Shown here: positions 18,594 to 28,043 of the stretch, piece after piece
Numbering within the stretch: position 1 is the first letter of the stretch
Layout: every line of letters begins with the position of its first letter
NCBI RefSeq assembly: GCF_001544275.1
Contig: NZ_BCQE01000006.1
Span: 1 to 64,000, forward strand
DNA length: 64,000 nt
Direction of reading: 5' to 3'
DNA from: Enterococcus gallinarum NBRC 100675
Lineage (GTDB): Bacteria; Bacillota; Bacilli; Lactobacillales; Enterococcaceae
Notes under the pieces: model-generated
Databases searched by the model: none
What the model saw: the letters and a program-made list of their open reading frames with translations, nothing else
Told to the model about the DNA's origin: nothing
Made by a program: the position numbers and the translations under genes

Positions 18594-19514
18594 TTATCTA
18601 ACGTAATCAAGGATCGTCAACTGCATGATTTTTGTTCCCATCGCCAATGTACTTTGGTAAGCAGTCATTTGATTAGAAAACTCCATATACTTTTCCACAA
18701 AATCAATATCTTGTTTGTTGGAAAGCGTCTCTGTCAGATTCAGTTTCTCTGTTTCATTACGATCTGAGGCAGCTTCTAGCCGATTGTACAAAGCGCCGAT
18801 CTGAGAACGCACATTCACAAAATGATTGGCATACTCATCATGTGCTTCCAGCAGTTTGCCCCCTAAAGCTTCTTTATCATCATTACGCAATGCAGACAAT
18901 AAATCATTGAAATACGTACTTAAATTTTCCGGATCTGACTCTGTTCCGGTTTCCTTCATTAGACGACTGCCGTCGGATAATAGATCGACAGAAACACCAT
19001 TCGCGATTTCTCGCGGCAAGTCTTTGCTAGTCCCATTGTATTTGATCCCAACGATTTCGCCATCTTCTTTTACGATTTCAAATGGCGGGGTCGTCGTACT
19101 GGTACCGCCAAAGATGTATCGGCCATCGTAATTTGTATTCAGTGCTTCTACGATCCCTTCGATTTCTTCTTCAATCTCCGCTTTATTGGCCTTTAACTCA
19201 TCATCACCATTCGTACCATTGGCAGAAGATTGGATCAACGAACGGATTCGCAGCATCGATTTGCTGACATTGTCTAATGTTGAATCTTGAACTTTTGACC
19301 AAGAAATACTGTCTTTGATCGTACTGCCAAATGTTGCGTTCTGATTGATGGATCCAGTTAGATTCATGATCTTAGAGATCAGCAATGGGTTCTCTGATGA
19401 TTTGCTGACTTCTTTCAGACTAGATAACTGGTTAAGTGTCTTGTGAACATTCGAGGCGTTAGTGCCTAAATTACGAATAAAATCACTATAAGTAATATTA
19501 TTTGAAATACGCAT
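18594..19514 (-). CDS. flgL: Hook-filament junction protein FlgL (HAP3)
   Basis: A 306-aa exported junction protein with flagellin-like coiled N- and C-termini (start MRISNNITYSDFIRNL, C-terminal EKYMEFSNQMTAYQSTLA). It links FlgK to the filament. It begins 4 bp after flgK, is the last gene of the flgM operon, and is followed by the two-tier terminator. Confidence 0.93.
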   Translation of the reverse strand: MRISNNITYSDFIRNLGTNASNVHKTLNQLSSLKEVSKSSENPLLISKIMNLTGSINQNATFGSTIKDSISWSKVQDSTLDNVSKSMLRIRSLIQSSANGTNGDDELKANKAEIEEEIEGIVEALNTNYDGRYIFGGTSTTTPPFEIVKEDGEIVGIKYNGTSKDLPREIANGVSVDLLSDGSRLMKETGTESDPENLSTYFNDLLSALRNDDKEALGGKLLEAHDEYANHFVNVRSQIGALYNRLEAASDRNETEKLNLTETLSNKQDIDFVEKYMEFSNQMTAYQSTLAMGTKIMQLTILDYVR

Positions 19515-19518
19515 TTAT

Positions 19519-21033
19519 CTATACTCCTGTCCGATTGATCAAGGTATCCAGCATCTCCGAAACCACAGAAATAATTCGTGCATTTGCCTGGAAGCCTTGT
19601 TGAAACCTTATCACGTCAGACATTTCTTCATTGATCGAAACCCCTGAAACGGATTGATTTCTATATTCTAATTGATTTAGCAGTGATAGCTGAGCGCTGG
19701 CAGTATTATCTGCTTGCTGTTTTGAGATCCCGTTCTTCGTGACGATACTATTGAAGTAACTGTCACACGTCATACCTGAACCATCTGTTTTGAAGGTAAG
19801 TGTGTCGGGATCAAAAGAAGCCATCGTTTCATCTGACAGCGGAAAATCCAATTTTGCATTTCGAAGCTTCGCAATCGCTGCTGCTCGTGAACCATCTCCA
19901 GATTCACCTGTTTTACCGGCTTGCAATAAGCTAGGATTATCAATGATACTTTGAGAGACTTTGATCGTACCGGCAGTATCTTCTCCGAATTCAAAGAGAC
20001 CGGAAGTACTGGATTTTCCATCTGTAAAGATCATATTGACTGCTTTGGCAATGGTTGTGGCAAAATTGTTCAATTCGCTTAAGCGACTGTCAATTTCAGT
20101 GACCGAAACTTGCAGACCCCCGATCGATCCTTCTTTGATCGGCAACTCCTCGTAGTTTGTTTGACCGTCTTCTGTTGGCTTATTGATCAAAATCGTCCCT
20201 GGAGGGTAGTCCCCACTGATTGTCTCCCGTGGATTCAAGCTGTTACCGTCTTTAGAAACGATGGTTCCTTGCTCGTTTTTACCCATCACTACACTGATCG
20301 TATTGCGTTCGTCTGCATTTAGGATCGTTTGGCCGCCAATCGCTACATACCCTCGGCCATATTGGTCAAATGTCGTTTCGATCGGTGCCAAGCTTGAAAT
20401 ATCTTTGAGTAGATTGTCCCGCAGATCCAGTAAGTCATTGGAGGTTTGTCCGTCAGTTGCTAAGGCATAGATCTGTTCATTCAATGATTCTAGCTGTTTG
20501 ATTTTTTCATTGAAATCCAATGCAGATTTTTCGATGTCATCTACCGTGTCACCTTGCAATTTTTTCATTTGCGAAGACATTTGGTTGATAATGTCAGCCA
20601 GGGTACTGCTGTTTTCGAGGACTAGACTTTTGGCCGTTTCTAATTCGGGATTGTTGGCTAGCGCAGTCCAAGAGTCAAACATCGTAGACAGCTGTTTCGA
20701 TAAACCATTATCTGAAGGCTCATTTAAGATACCTTCCAATTGGCCAAGGATATCTGCTTTTTGGTCATAGTATGTATATTTGGAATTGGCATTTCGTACT
20801 TGCCCAATTACAAAATCATCAACAACGCGCTGCACACTGCTAACCTTGACCCCTGTACCGATCGTGCCTGCTCCTGGTAGATAGTAAGGTTGCTGAGTCT
20901 GTAGATTGACACGTTGCCGTGAATACCCGTCTGTATTCGTATTGGCGATATTATGGCTGCTCGTTTGTAGTGCTACTTGGTTGGCGCTCATACCGCCAGT
21001 AGCGGTTCCAAGTGATCCGAATAATCCTGTCAT
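19519..21033 (-). CDS. flgK: Hook-filament junction protein FlgK (HAP1)
   Basis: A 504-aa exported protein that sits on the hook tip. The N-terminal rod-type motif (ALQTSSHNIANTNTDGYSRQRV) and the C-terminal GVSINEEMSDVIRFQQGFQANARIISVVSEMLDTLI are diagnostic. It lies between flgN, its export chaperone, and flgL. Confidence 0.95.
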   Translation of the reverse strand: MTGLFGSLGTATGGMSANQVALQTSSHNIANTNTDGYSRQRVNLQTQQPYYLPGAGTIGTGVKVSSVQRVVDDFVIGQVRNANSKYTYYDQKADILGQLEGILNEPSDNGLSKQLSTMFDSWTALANNPELETAKSLVLENSSTLADIINQMSSQMKKLQGDTVDDIEKSALDFNEKIKQLESLNEQIYALATDGQTSNDLLDLRDNLLKDISSLAPIETTFDQYGRGYVAIGGQTILNADERNTISVVMGKNEQGTIVSKDGNSLNPRETISGDYPPGTILINKPTEDGQTNYEELPIKEGSIGGLQVSVTEIDSRLSELNNFATTIAKAVNMIFTDGKSSTSGLFEFGEDTAGTIKVSQSIIDNPSLLQAGKTGESGDGSRAAAIAKLRNAKLDFPLSDETMASFDPDTLTFKTDGSGMTCDSYFNSIVTKNGISKQQADNTASAQLSLLNQLEYRNQSVSGVSINEEMSDVIRFQQGFQANARIISVVSEMLDTLINRTGV

Positions 21034-21044
21034 AAAAGTACTCC

Positions 21045-21401
21045 TTAAATTTTTTGGTCAATGATCGCTGTCTGAACAGTGGCCTTTTCCGTATATTTCG
21101 AATACGTATTTGCTGCTGGCTGGATGTTGTCTTTAACGGCATCCATCAATGTTTTTTGGTAGCTGAGGGCTTGTTCAGTCAATAAGAGATTTTCTTGCTG
21201 TTGTCTTTGGATTTGTTGGATCAATTCACGACATTTGTCTGTCAGATTGCCTTCATAAGATTCGATGACTGGGACAAATCCTTCTTTTTTCTCTACCAAC
21301 TCGATCAGTTTTTCACCTTGGCCCTTGATCAAATACTCTTTCTCTTTGACCAAAAGTCGCAAAAAACGTTGTAATTGTCGTTCAAATTCACGTTCTGTCA
21401 T
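21045..21401 (-). CDS. flgN: FlgK/FlgL export chaperone FlgN
   Basis: A 118-aa helical cytoplasmic chaperone (ERQLQRFLRLLVKEKEYLIKG) for the hook-filament junction proteins encoded directly downstream. Its ATG abuts the flgM stop codon (TAG-ATG), so translation is coupled. The family diverges strongly; the call rests on length, helicity and the flgM-N-K-L order. Confidence 0.85.
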   Translation of the reverse strand: MTEREFERQLQRFLRLLVKEKEYLIKGQGEKLIELVEKKEGFVPVIESYEGNLTDKCRELIQQIQRQQQENLLLTEQALSYQKTLMDAVKDNIQPAANTYSKYTEKATVQTAIIDQKI

Positions 21402-21677
21402 CTAATCCGCCTTCTTTACATCGCTAGCAAGCATTTTAGTGGCAATTGCTTCTGCTGATACTTGATAAGTGCCATCTTTGATGGATTGTTTTAATGCAGC
21501 GACACGATCAGCACGGCTCGCTTCGTTACCGCCACTGTTTTTGATCGTTTGCGCTGTTTTTGACAATTGGACGTCAACCTTTTTTTCGGCAGCGGTTTGC
21601 TCTGCTTTGGTTGGCTTGATTGTTTCTCGTTGGATGGCTTTGTCGCTATACTCTGCATAACCTCTTGCGATTTTCAT
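21402..21677 (-). CDS. flgM: Anti-sigma-28 factor FlgM
   Basis: This 91-aa protein binds sigma-28 (FliA) until the hook is finished, then leaves through the flagellar export channel, releasing late genes. The C-terminal sigma-binding half has the typical SRADRVAALKQSIKDGTYQVSAEAIA. It starts after GGAGGAACTC and is preceded by its own sigma-28-like promoter, making a negative feedback loop with the fliA gene at 33697. Confidence 0.93.
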   Translation of the reverse strand: MKIARGYAEYSDKAIQRETIKPTKAEQTAAEKKVDVQLSKTAQTIKNSGGNEASRADRVAALKQSIKDGTYQVSAEAIATKMLASDVKKAD

Positions 21678-21715
21678 GAGAGTTCCTCCATTCTCGGTGC
21701 TTCTTCTATTTTATA

Positions 21716-21742
21716 CTATCGGATAAAAAGAAAAAAAGTTAA
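21716..21742 (-). promoter_or_regulatory. Sigma-28 promoter of flgM-N-K-L
   Basis: Minus strand: TTAA (21739-21742), 15 nt, TCCGATAG (21716-21723), the same spacing and core as the fliC promoter. The -35 lies inside the right arm of the upstream terminator. Confidence 0.75.
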
Positions 21743-21762
21743 ACCTTTTTGTTTAACTTTTT
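21735..21762 (-). terminator. Terminator after fliY, overlapping the flgM promoter
   Basis: AAAGTTAAAC and GTTTAACTTT form a 10-bp stem with a 6-nt loop, and the minus strand continues into a T-run. It ends the mcp-che-fliM-fliY transcript, and its arm supplies the TTAA of the flgM promoter. Confidence 0.75.
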
Positions 21763-21776
21763 CTAAGAAGATTCAC

Positions 21777-22820
21777 TTAACTCAAGTTATGAATCCGTTG
21801 CTTTTGGGACAAGATATTGGTGATCCGGACACCAAAGTTCTCATTGATGACGACAACTTCTCCTTTAGCGATCAATTTCCCGTTCAACAATATTTCTAAC
21901 GGTTCATCTGTCAGTTTGTCCAATTCGATGACCGATCCAGCATTGAAAGATAAAATTTCTTTGACTGTTTTTTTGCTGCGTCCCAAAACGACACTTAGAT
22001 CCAATGGCACGTCTAAAATCAAATCCAGATTATCGCCATCTGTGGTTGGTGTTGCATTTAATGGCTGGAATGCTGGTTGACTGACTTCCACTTGTGGTTG
22101 GTTAACCACTGGTTCTGGTTTTGCTTCTACAGCGGGTTGCGGTTTTGCCGGTGTTTCCCGTTCCACAACTGTTGCTTGATCTGCTAACATCGCGGCTACG
22201 ATATCATTGACGACTGGATCGCTAAAAACTTGCATGATCTCACTCTCGATCGCACCTTCCACACTTAGTGAGAATGAAATACAGTAAATTTCTTCTTCCT
22301 TAACTGCCTCGTATTCCAGAGCTTCTGATTCGCTCCATAGTTTGACGATCGGCGGTAAAATATCCACTTTGCGATTGATCATCGTTGCCATCGAGGTAGA
22401 TGCGGTACCGATCATTTGGTTCATTGCTTCGGCAACAGCACTTAGCTCTAGTTCTGTGAATTGAGTGCTTGTTGTTTCACCTGTGCCCCCCATCATCAAA
22501 TCTGCAATGATGATTGCATCTTTGACTTCCAAGAGCATCAAATTGCTGCCAACAAGTCCTTCTTTAAACTCAACGATCGTGGCCACTTTCGGTGCCACTA
22601 GATCATCTAAAATCGTTTGAAGTTTGACTCTGACAACTCTAGGCGTTGTAATGCTGACACGGCGATTCAAGATCGACGATAAGGTCGTTGCCGCTTGGGA
22701 CATCGAAATATTCCCGACTTCTCCGATAATATCAACTTTTACTTGTTCATCTACATTTTGCTGAGAGGTATCGTGATTCAACAATGCATCGATCTCTGAT
22801 TGGCTAAAACTTTCGCTCAT
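21777..22820 (-). CDS. fliY: Flagellar switch protein FliY (CheC-like plus FliN domain)
   Basis: This 347-aa switch protein fuses a CheC-type phosphatase domain to a C-terminal FliN (SpoA) domain. Residues 5-13 (FSQSEIDALL) form a CheY-P binding peptide. Two phosphatase ExxN sites are seen (EVGN, EAMN). A Pro/Val-rich linker (about 215-250) precedes the FliN domain (LDVPLDLSVVLGRSKKTVKEIL). It should dephosphorylate CheY-P at the C-ring. It overlaps fliM by 4 nt and is followed by a terminator. Confidence 0.93.
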   Translation of the reverse strand: MSESFSQSEIDALLNHDTSQQNVDEQVKVDIIGEVGNISMSQAATTLSSILNRRVSITTPRVVRVKLQTILDDLVAPKVATIVEFKEGLVGSNLMLLEVKDAIIIADLMMGGTGETTSTQFTELELSAVAEAMNQMIGTASTSMATMINRKVDILPPIVKLWSESEALEYEAVKEEEIYCISFSLSVEGAIESEIMQVFSDPVVNDIVAAMLADQATVVERETPAKPQPAVEAKPEPVVNQPQVEVSQPAFQPLNATPTTDGDNLDLILDVPLDLSVVLGRSKKTVKEILSFNAGSVIELDKLTDEPLEILLNGKLIAKGEVVVINENFGVRITNILSQKQRIHNLS

Positions 22821-23827
22821 TCTTCTTGCTCCTCTTCTAACTTGTCTAATAATTCAATGGCTAGCTGATCTCCCTGCTTGCCAGGTTTCGCGCGATAAAA
22901 CGGTTTTCCATCAACAAAGGTCTCTAATGGTTCCGTGATCTTTTTATCTAATTTGATAACATCCCCGACTTCTAAATGAATGAAGTCTGACAAACTCATC
23001 TGAGCATGTCCTAACAAAGCTTCCAGATTTAACGCGACTCCATTCAAACTTTTTTGCAGCTCGCGGCTATCCTCAGAACTGGCTGGTTGATTGCTGTCGA
23101 ACCAATTACGAAAACTTAGTTTATCAATGATTCCTTCAAAGAAAACATAAGGAACACATAAGTTGATAAAACTCTTGGTCTCGAAAATTTTCAATGTGAA
23201 GGTCACCAACACAACAGGTTCATTTGGTGACATATTTTGCAGCAACTGCGGATTGGTATCCAACCCATCCAACACTGAATCTAACTTGACGATATCTTGC
23301 CAGACACTTTCATAGACCCGTACGAATAGTTTGACTACTTCTTCCAGAATGGCTGTTTCAATATCCGTGAAATTCGTCTTGTCTTCTAAATCAATCTCTG
23401 ATTGTTTGCTTTGATACGCATCCAGTCCTCCACATAATAGTTCCACCATCAACATGCACAGTTGAGGGTTCATCTCGATGAATTGAATCCCATTTAGCGG
23501 TTGAGAACGAAAGAGTCCTAACAACGTAAACTTAGGGATTGAATGGATAAATTCATCGTAACTTACTTGTTCGATAGCAGCCAACTGCAAAGTTACGTTG
23601 GTACGCAATTGGGTAGACAGCATACTGCTGCTCATTTTAGAAAAGTCTTCAAAGATCATGTGCAGGGTATTGACGTACTCTTTGGATAACTTTGTTGGTC
23701 TGCGAAAGTCGTAGGCTTTTACTTTTGTCTGCTTGTCTTCTTCATTCATTACCTCTTTATCGATCTCTCCTGTGCTCATCGCATTCAGTAAGAGATCTAT
23801 TTCTTGCTGCGTCAATACCTGATCCAC
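22817..23827 (-). CDS. fliM: Flagellar motor switch protein FliM
   Basis: A 336-aa C-ring protein. Its N-terminal LTQQEIDLLLNA is the canonical CheY-P binding peptide. The middle CheC-like domain lacks phosphatase residues, and the C-terminus is a SpoA domain. It starts with GTG after GGGGGATTA. It sits downstream of cheW rather than beside fliL as in Bacillus, and overlaps fliY by 4 nt. Confidence 0.94.
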   Translation of the reverse strand: MDQVLTQQEIDLLLNAMSTGEIDKEVMNEEDKQTKVKAYDFRRPTKLSKEYVNTLHMIFEDFSKMSSSMLSTQLRTNVTLQLAAIEQVSYDEFIHSIPKFTLLGLFRSQPLNGIQFIEMNPQLCMLMVELLCGGLDAYQSKQSEIDLEDKTNFTDIETAILEEVVKLFVRVYESVWQDIVKLDSVLDGLDTNPQLLQNMSPNEPVVLVTFTLKIFETKSFINLCVPYVFFEGIIDKLSFRNWFDSNQPASSEDSRELQKSLNGVALNLEALLGHAQMSLSDFIHLEVGDVIKLDKKITEPLETFVDGKPFYRAKPGKQGDQLAIELLDKLEEEQEE

Positions 23828-23845
23828 ACTAATCCCCCATTTTTC

Positions 23846-24238
23846 TTAAAAAATCAACTGATCAATTTTGATCACACTTGCTACTTTATCTGACAATGAT
23901 ACGACACCAATGGCATGACTGCTGCCTTCTTGATCACTCAATTGCAGATCTGACTCTTGGATTTCCAGCACTTCGATGACTTCTTCGACTAAAACGCCCT
24001 TGCGATCATCGCCTTGCTTCATGATCAAAACATTCCGATCCTCTGCAGAACTTGATACTGCGATCAATTTCGAGAGCCGAATCACTGTCAAAACGGTCCC
24101 TCGCAAATTAATCAAGCCTTCGACCCATTCAGGCGCTAATGGGACTTTAGTGATTTCTGGTGCATCGATAACTTCCTCAACCGATTCAGCAGAAATCAGA
24201 TAATGTTGCTGCGCCATTTTAAAAAGAATCATTTGCAT
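23846..24238 (-). CDS. cheW: Chemotaxis coupling protein CheW (second copy)
   Basis: A 130-aa single CheW domain that couples receptors to CheA (PEWVEGLINLRGTVLTVI and GVLVEEVIEVLEI are typical). This copy is shorter than the one at 29567 and lies between cheY and fliM. Two CheWs without a CheV is notable; the two may serve different receptor arrays, or this one may be CheV-like without the receiver. Confidence 0.9.
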   Translation of the reverse strand: MQMILFKMAQQHYLISAESVEEVIDAPEITKVPLAPEWVEGLINLRGTVLTVIRLSKLIAVSSSAEDRNVLIMKQGDDRKGVLVEEVIEVLEIQESDLQLSDQEGSSHAIGVVSLSDKVASVIKIDQLIF

Positions 24239-24258
24239 CTCAACACATCCTCTGAAGT

Positions 24259-24621
24259 CTAAGCAAAAGCTTTATCAATAGACGCGATCACTCGATCGGT
24301 ATCAAATGGTTTCACGATGAAATCCATTGCTCCTGCTCGAATAGCATCCATAACCATACCTTGTTGTCCCATGGCACTACACATGATCACTTTCGCTGAT
24401 GGATCAGACGAACGAATCATTTTCAATGCTTCTAAGCCATCTACTTCTGGCATTGTAATATCCATTGTTACTAGATCGGGTGCAGTGGCTTGGTATTTCT
24501 CATAAGCTTCTTTCCCATTTTGTGCTTCTCCGACTACTTCATAGCCGTTTTTTTCAAGAATATCTTTTAATTTCATGCGCATAAACACCGCATCATCGAC
24601 GATCAATACTTTTTTTGACAT
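24259..24621 (-). CDS. cheY: Chemotaxis response regulator CheY
   Basis: A 120-aa single receiver domain. It has the acidic pair Asp9/Asp10, the phosphoacceptor Asp54 (TMDITMP) and a Lys near residue 104 (VKPF). CheA phosphorylates it and it acts on FliM/FliY. The start at 24621 (MSKKVLIVDD) follows GGGAGC; an in-frame TTG six codons upstream overlaps that site. Confidence 0.95.
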   Translation of the reverse strand: MSKKVLIVDDAVFMRMKLKDILEKNGYEVVGEAQNGKEAYEKYQATAPDLVTMDITMPEVDGLEALKMIRSSDPSAKVIMCSAMGQQGMVMDAIRAGAMDFIVKPFDTDRVIASIDKAFA

Positions 24622-24635
24622 AATTGTTGCTCCCT

Positions 24636-25217
24636 TCAAATACCTAATGTACCAAATATTTCTTCTAGAACACCCTCTTCTGGAATAAAGAACAGCGAGG
24701 CGTCTAGTGTTTCTTGTTCATAAGAAAACTCATTGCGAATGACCAAAACATGATCATCAAACTGATTTAATGCTAGATAAAGGCTACTAATTGCAGCACC
24801 AAAGAAATCATAACGAGCCATCGGTAGCGACGCCGCTAATTCAGCAGACAATAGTTGGCTGATCGCATTTAGAAACGAATTAAAAATGATATTCGTCAGC
24901 TCACTAATGATCGACTGCTTCATTTCTTCAGTGGCATCTTCCATGACCAGATGGACCAGTCGATCGGCAGCAGCGTCTGAAAGTACAAAGAGAAACACGC
25001 CGCTGAATGTACCGCTGATTGAACTGATCACTGCATGGACCTCTTTGTCTTCTTCCATGATCTTTGTATAGAGAGTTTGATAATCCAAGACCGCTACTTC
25101 CGGTACACTCATTGAGATCGGTTGAGCGATCAGCTTAGAAATACTTGTGGCAGCATTTCCGCCTCCAATGTTGATCAGTTCTTTTAATCCGTCTAATTGC
25201 AAGTCGGTGTATTTCAT
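24636..25217 (-). CDS. cheC: CheY-P phosphatase CheC
   Basis: A 193-aa two-lobed phosphatase with both ExxN sites (ELIN near residue 13 and ELTN near 105). It dephosphorylates CheY-P and, in Bacillus, is stimulated by binding CheD, which is encoded in the same operon. It overlaps cheA by 4 nt (ATGA). Confidence 0.93.
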   Translation of the reverse strand: MKYTDLQLDGLKELINIGGGNAATSISKLIAQPISMSVPEVAVLDYQTLYTKIMEEDKEVHAVISSISGTFSGVFLFVLSDAAADRLVHLVMEDATEEMKQSIISELTNIIFNSFLNAISQLLSAELAASLPMARYDFFGAAISSLYLALNQFDDHVLVIRNEFSYEQETLDASLFFIPEEGVLEEIFGTLGI

Positions 25218-27244
25218 TGCCGCTCATCCTTTTTTTCTCCACAAATCGCATTGACATCTAAAATCAGTGCAATCGAGCCGTTTCCTAAAATCGTCGCCCC
25301 CTGATAGCGATCCAGCTGCTGGAGGAGCGGATCGATCTTTTTGATCACGATTTCTTGCTGACCAACTAACTCGTCTGCCAATAAGCCATAATATTGCTGT
25401 TCGCTGTTGACAATGATGGCGAATTTTTTCCCGACTGTGTTTCCCTCGATTCCTAAAAGCTGATCGGTCCGAATAATCGGAATCAAATCTTCCTGGAAAC
25501 GATAAACTTCTTGTGAAACGGTCTGGATCACTTCTTCTTCTTTGATGATCACTACACGTTCAACTAAATCAAGCGGAATCGCAAAGGTTTCGGTTCCTAC
25601 ACGCACCATTAGTGCTTGAATGATCGATAAGGTCAATGGTAGTTTGATCGTAAAGCGCGTCCCCTTATTTGGCCGACTCCATAATTCAATCGTGCCGCCT
25701 AAATTAGCGATCTTCGATTGTACCGCATCCATCCCTACTCCTCGACCCGAGATATTCGTAACTTTTTCTGCTGTCGAAAATCCCGGATGGAAAATCAGTT
25801 GCTGGATCTCTTCATCAGATAGGCCTTCCGTGGCTAAGCCTTTTCTTTCCGCACTTGCTTTGATCACTTGTGGGTCTAATCCCTTGCCATCATCTTCTAG
25901 CGTGATGATGACCCGATTGCCTTCCTGATATGCAGCTAGCCGAATCGTTCCTTTACGGGATTTTCCTAGTGCTTCCCGTTCTTCTGGACTTTCGATCCCA
26001 TGATCGACAGAATTACGCAGGAGATGGACCAATGGCTCACTCAGTTCAGAAACAACCGTCTTATCCAACTCTGTTTCTTCTCCAATGATTACCAGATCCA
26101 TTTCTTTTCCTAGTTCAGTCGATAAATCCCGCACCATTCGGGGAAAGCGACTGAAAACGACATTGACCTGCTGCATACGAATCCGCAATACCAAGTCCTG
26201 CAATTCAGATGTCAGATGGGAGACTTGTTCCAGCGGATCTTTGATTGCTTCGATGTTTTCGCGATGGCTGACATCTTCCAGCTGGTTGCGATAGACGACT
26301 AATTCCGAAACTAGATCCAAAAAAGAATCGAGTCGCGATAGATCCACCCGGATCGATTGATTAGAAACAGACGCATGATGTGTCATTGTTTCTTTGGTCG
26401 CTTTGGTTTTGGCTGTTGGTTCTTTCGTGGTGTCTGTTGTTAGAGTCTCATTCGTTGCTTGAGACGGGTTTGCTTGAAAAGGCTCAACTTGAAACTCTTC
26501 GATCTCACTATTACTGGCAATATTCTTTTGGACTTCCGCCAACTCATTCTGAGTAAGATACACTAGCCTAAAATCAGAATCAAAATCGCCTTCTTCCAAT
26601 TGTTCCGCACTCGGCTCCGTATGCAGGATATCACCAGATTGTTCCAGTTTTTCCATGATCAAAAAGGCTCTAGGCCCCTTGAGCATGGAATCTTTTTCTA
26701 AGCGGACCGCAATGCTGAAGGCGTGGTAATCCCCGGCTACTGCTTGTTCGATCACAAAAAGATCCGAAGAATCTAATTGCTCAAATGCCAGCGATAACTG
26801 CGCAAGCGGTGTATCGGAGGTAATTGTTTCCGAATGTTGTTGATCGGATTGATTTTGACTTTGCTGTTCTACTTGATCTAATTCCAGCAGCAAATCTGTG
26901 ATTTGATTCGGCTGCAGTTCTTTTTCTTCCCGCAAGTCTTCTACCAATTCGGATAACCGATCCAAGCATTTAAAAATCAGCGAGATGGAATCACTCGTCA
27001 CTGACAACGTTGCTGTTTTGAATAGCTCAAAAATATTTTCCATCTTGTGGGTCAACTGTGTCATCACATCGTACCCCATCGTCGCTGCCATCCCTTTCAG
27101 TGTATGAGCTGAGCGGAAAATATCATTTAAAAGTGCTGTGTCTTGCGGATTGCTTTCTAATGCCAATACATGGTCGTTCAGCTGTTGCAGATGGTCATCT
27201 GTCTCTTCGAAGAAAAGCGTACGGTATACGCTATTATCATCCAA
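25214..27244 (-). CDS. cheA: Chemotaxis histidine kinase CheA
   Basis: This 676-aa kinase has the Hpt domain with His47 (SAHTLKGM), a P2 region, a Thr-rich linker (about 260-300), the dimerisation domain, an ATPase domain with N box HLLRNSVDHGIE, G1 DDGKGLD and G2 GRGVGMD, and a C-terminal CheW-like P5 domain. All catalytic motifs are intact. The start is TTG after AGGAGGG, a weak codon in a strong ribosome-binding context. Confidence 0.95.
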   Translation of the reverse strand: MDDNSVYRTLFFEETDDHLQQLNDHVLALESNPQDTALLNDIFRSAHTLKGMAATMGYDVMTQLTHKMENIFELFKTATLSVTSDSISLIFKCLDRLSELVEDLREEKELQPNQITDLLLELDQVEQQSQNQSDQQHSETITSDTPLAQLSLAFEQLDSSDLFVIEQAVAGDYHAFSIAVRLEKDSMLKGPRAFLIMEKLEQSGDILHTEPSAEQLEEGDFDSDFRLVYLTQNELAEVQKNIASNSEIEEFQVEPFQANPSQATNETLTTDTTKEPTAKTKATKETMTHHASVSNQSIRVDLSRLDSFLDLVSELVVYRNQLEDVSHRENIEAIKDPLEQVSHLTSELQDLVLRIRMQQVNVVFSRFPRMVRDLSTELGKEMDLVIIGEETELDKTVVSELSEPLVHLLRNSVDHGIESPEEREALGKSRKGTIRLAAYQEGNRVIITLEDDGKGLDPQVIKASAERKGLATEGLSDEEIQQLIFHPGFSTAEKVTNISGRGVGMDAVQSKIANLGGTIELWSRPNKGTRFTIKLPLTLSIIQALMVRVGTETFAIPLDLVERVVIIKEEEVIQTVSQEVYRFQEDLIPIIRTDQLLGIEGNTVGKKFAIIVNSEQQYYGLLADELVGQQEIVIKKIDPLLQQLDRYQGATILGNGSIALILDVNAICGEKKDERQ

Positions 27245-27265
27245 ATGAATCCCTCCTTTGCGAAA

Positions 27266-28039
27266 TCATATTTTTTGATAAATAAAGGAATCGATTTTTT
27301 TCAACCCGAATTTTTCCGAAAAATTAATCGTTTCTGTTGCTCCAGTAAATAAAATCCCACCTGGTACTAAGGCATCACTAAACTTCTGATACACTTCGTC
27401 TCTGGCATCACTTTTGAAGTAAATCGTTACATTGCGGCAGACGATCACGTGACAATTCTTTTCATAGGGATCTTTCAATAGATCATGTTTTTTGAAATGA
27501 ACTTTCCGCTTGAGTTCTGGTTTGATCTGATAAGTGTTTCTCTCTTTGACCTCAAAATAATTCGCCAGTTCTTCAGTAGGAACATTTCTTAGCTCGTGCT
27601 CGCGATACACCCCTTGTTTTGCCTTTGTCAAAATCTGCTGGTCGATATCCGTCGCTAAAACAGTGGGCGCTGCCAAGCGATTTTTCTCTAACAGCATGGC
27701 GATCGTATAAGGCTCCGCACCTATCGAGCAAGCCGCACTCCAAATTTTCGGCAATGCAAACTGTGGCACGATCTTGGTCAGCAGCTTTTTTTCAAAGGCA
27801 TCAAATAACTCTTTGTTACGATAAAATTCGGTAACATTGATCGTGATATGGGCTAGAAAAGCTTCTCTGGCAACCACATCTTTCTCCAAAAGCCGCTGGT
27901 ATTCCTGCAAATTTTTAGCACCTGAATGTTCCATGATGGTCAAAATCCGTCGTTGCATTTGACTTTCTTTGTAGGCCGCTAGCTGTACCCCCAGCCGATC
28001 ACTGACCCATTGATTAAAAACAACAAAATCTGTCTCCAT
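27266..28039 (-). CDS. cheR: Chemoreceptor methyltransferase CheR
   Basis: A 257-aa SAM-dependent methyltransferase that methylates receptor Glu residues during adaptation. The SAM site shows WSAACSIGAEPYTIAM, and the N-terminal helical domain and MCP-binding beta-subdomain are present. It follows cheB by 4 bp. Confidence 0.94.
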   Translation of the reverse strand: METDFVVFNQWVSDRLGVQLAAYKESQMQRRILTIMEHSGAKNLQEYQRLLEKDVVAREAFLAHITINVTEFYRNKELFDAFEKKLLTKIVPQFALPKIWSAACSIGAEPYTIAMLLEKNRLAAPTVLATDIDQQILTKAKQGVYREHELRNVPTEELANYFEVKERNTYQIKPELKRKVHFKKHDLLKDPYEKNCHVIVCRNVTIYFKSDARDEVYQKFSDALVPGGILFTGATETINFSEKFGLKKIDSFIYQKI

Positions 28040-28043
28040 GTTC

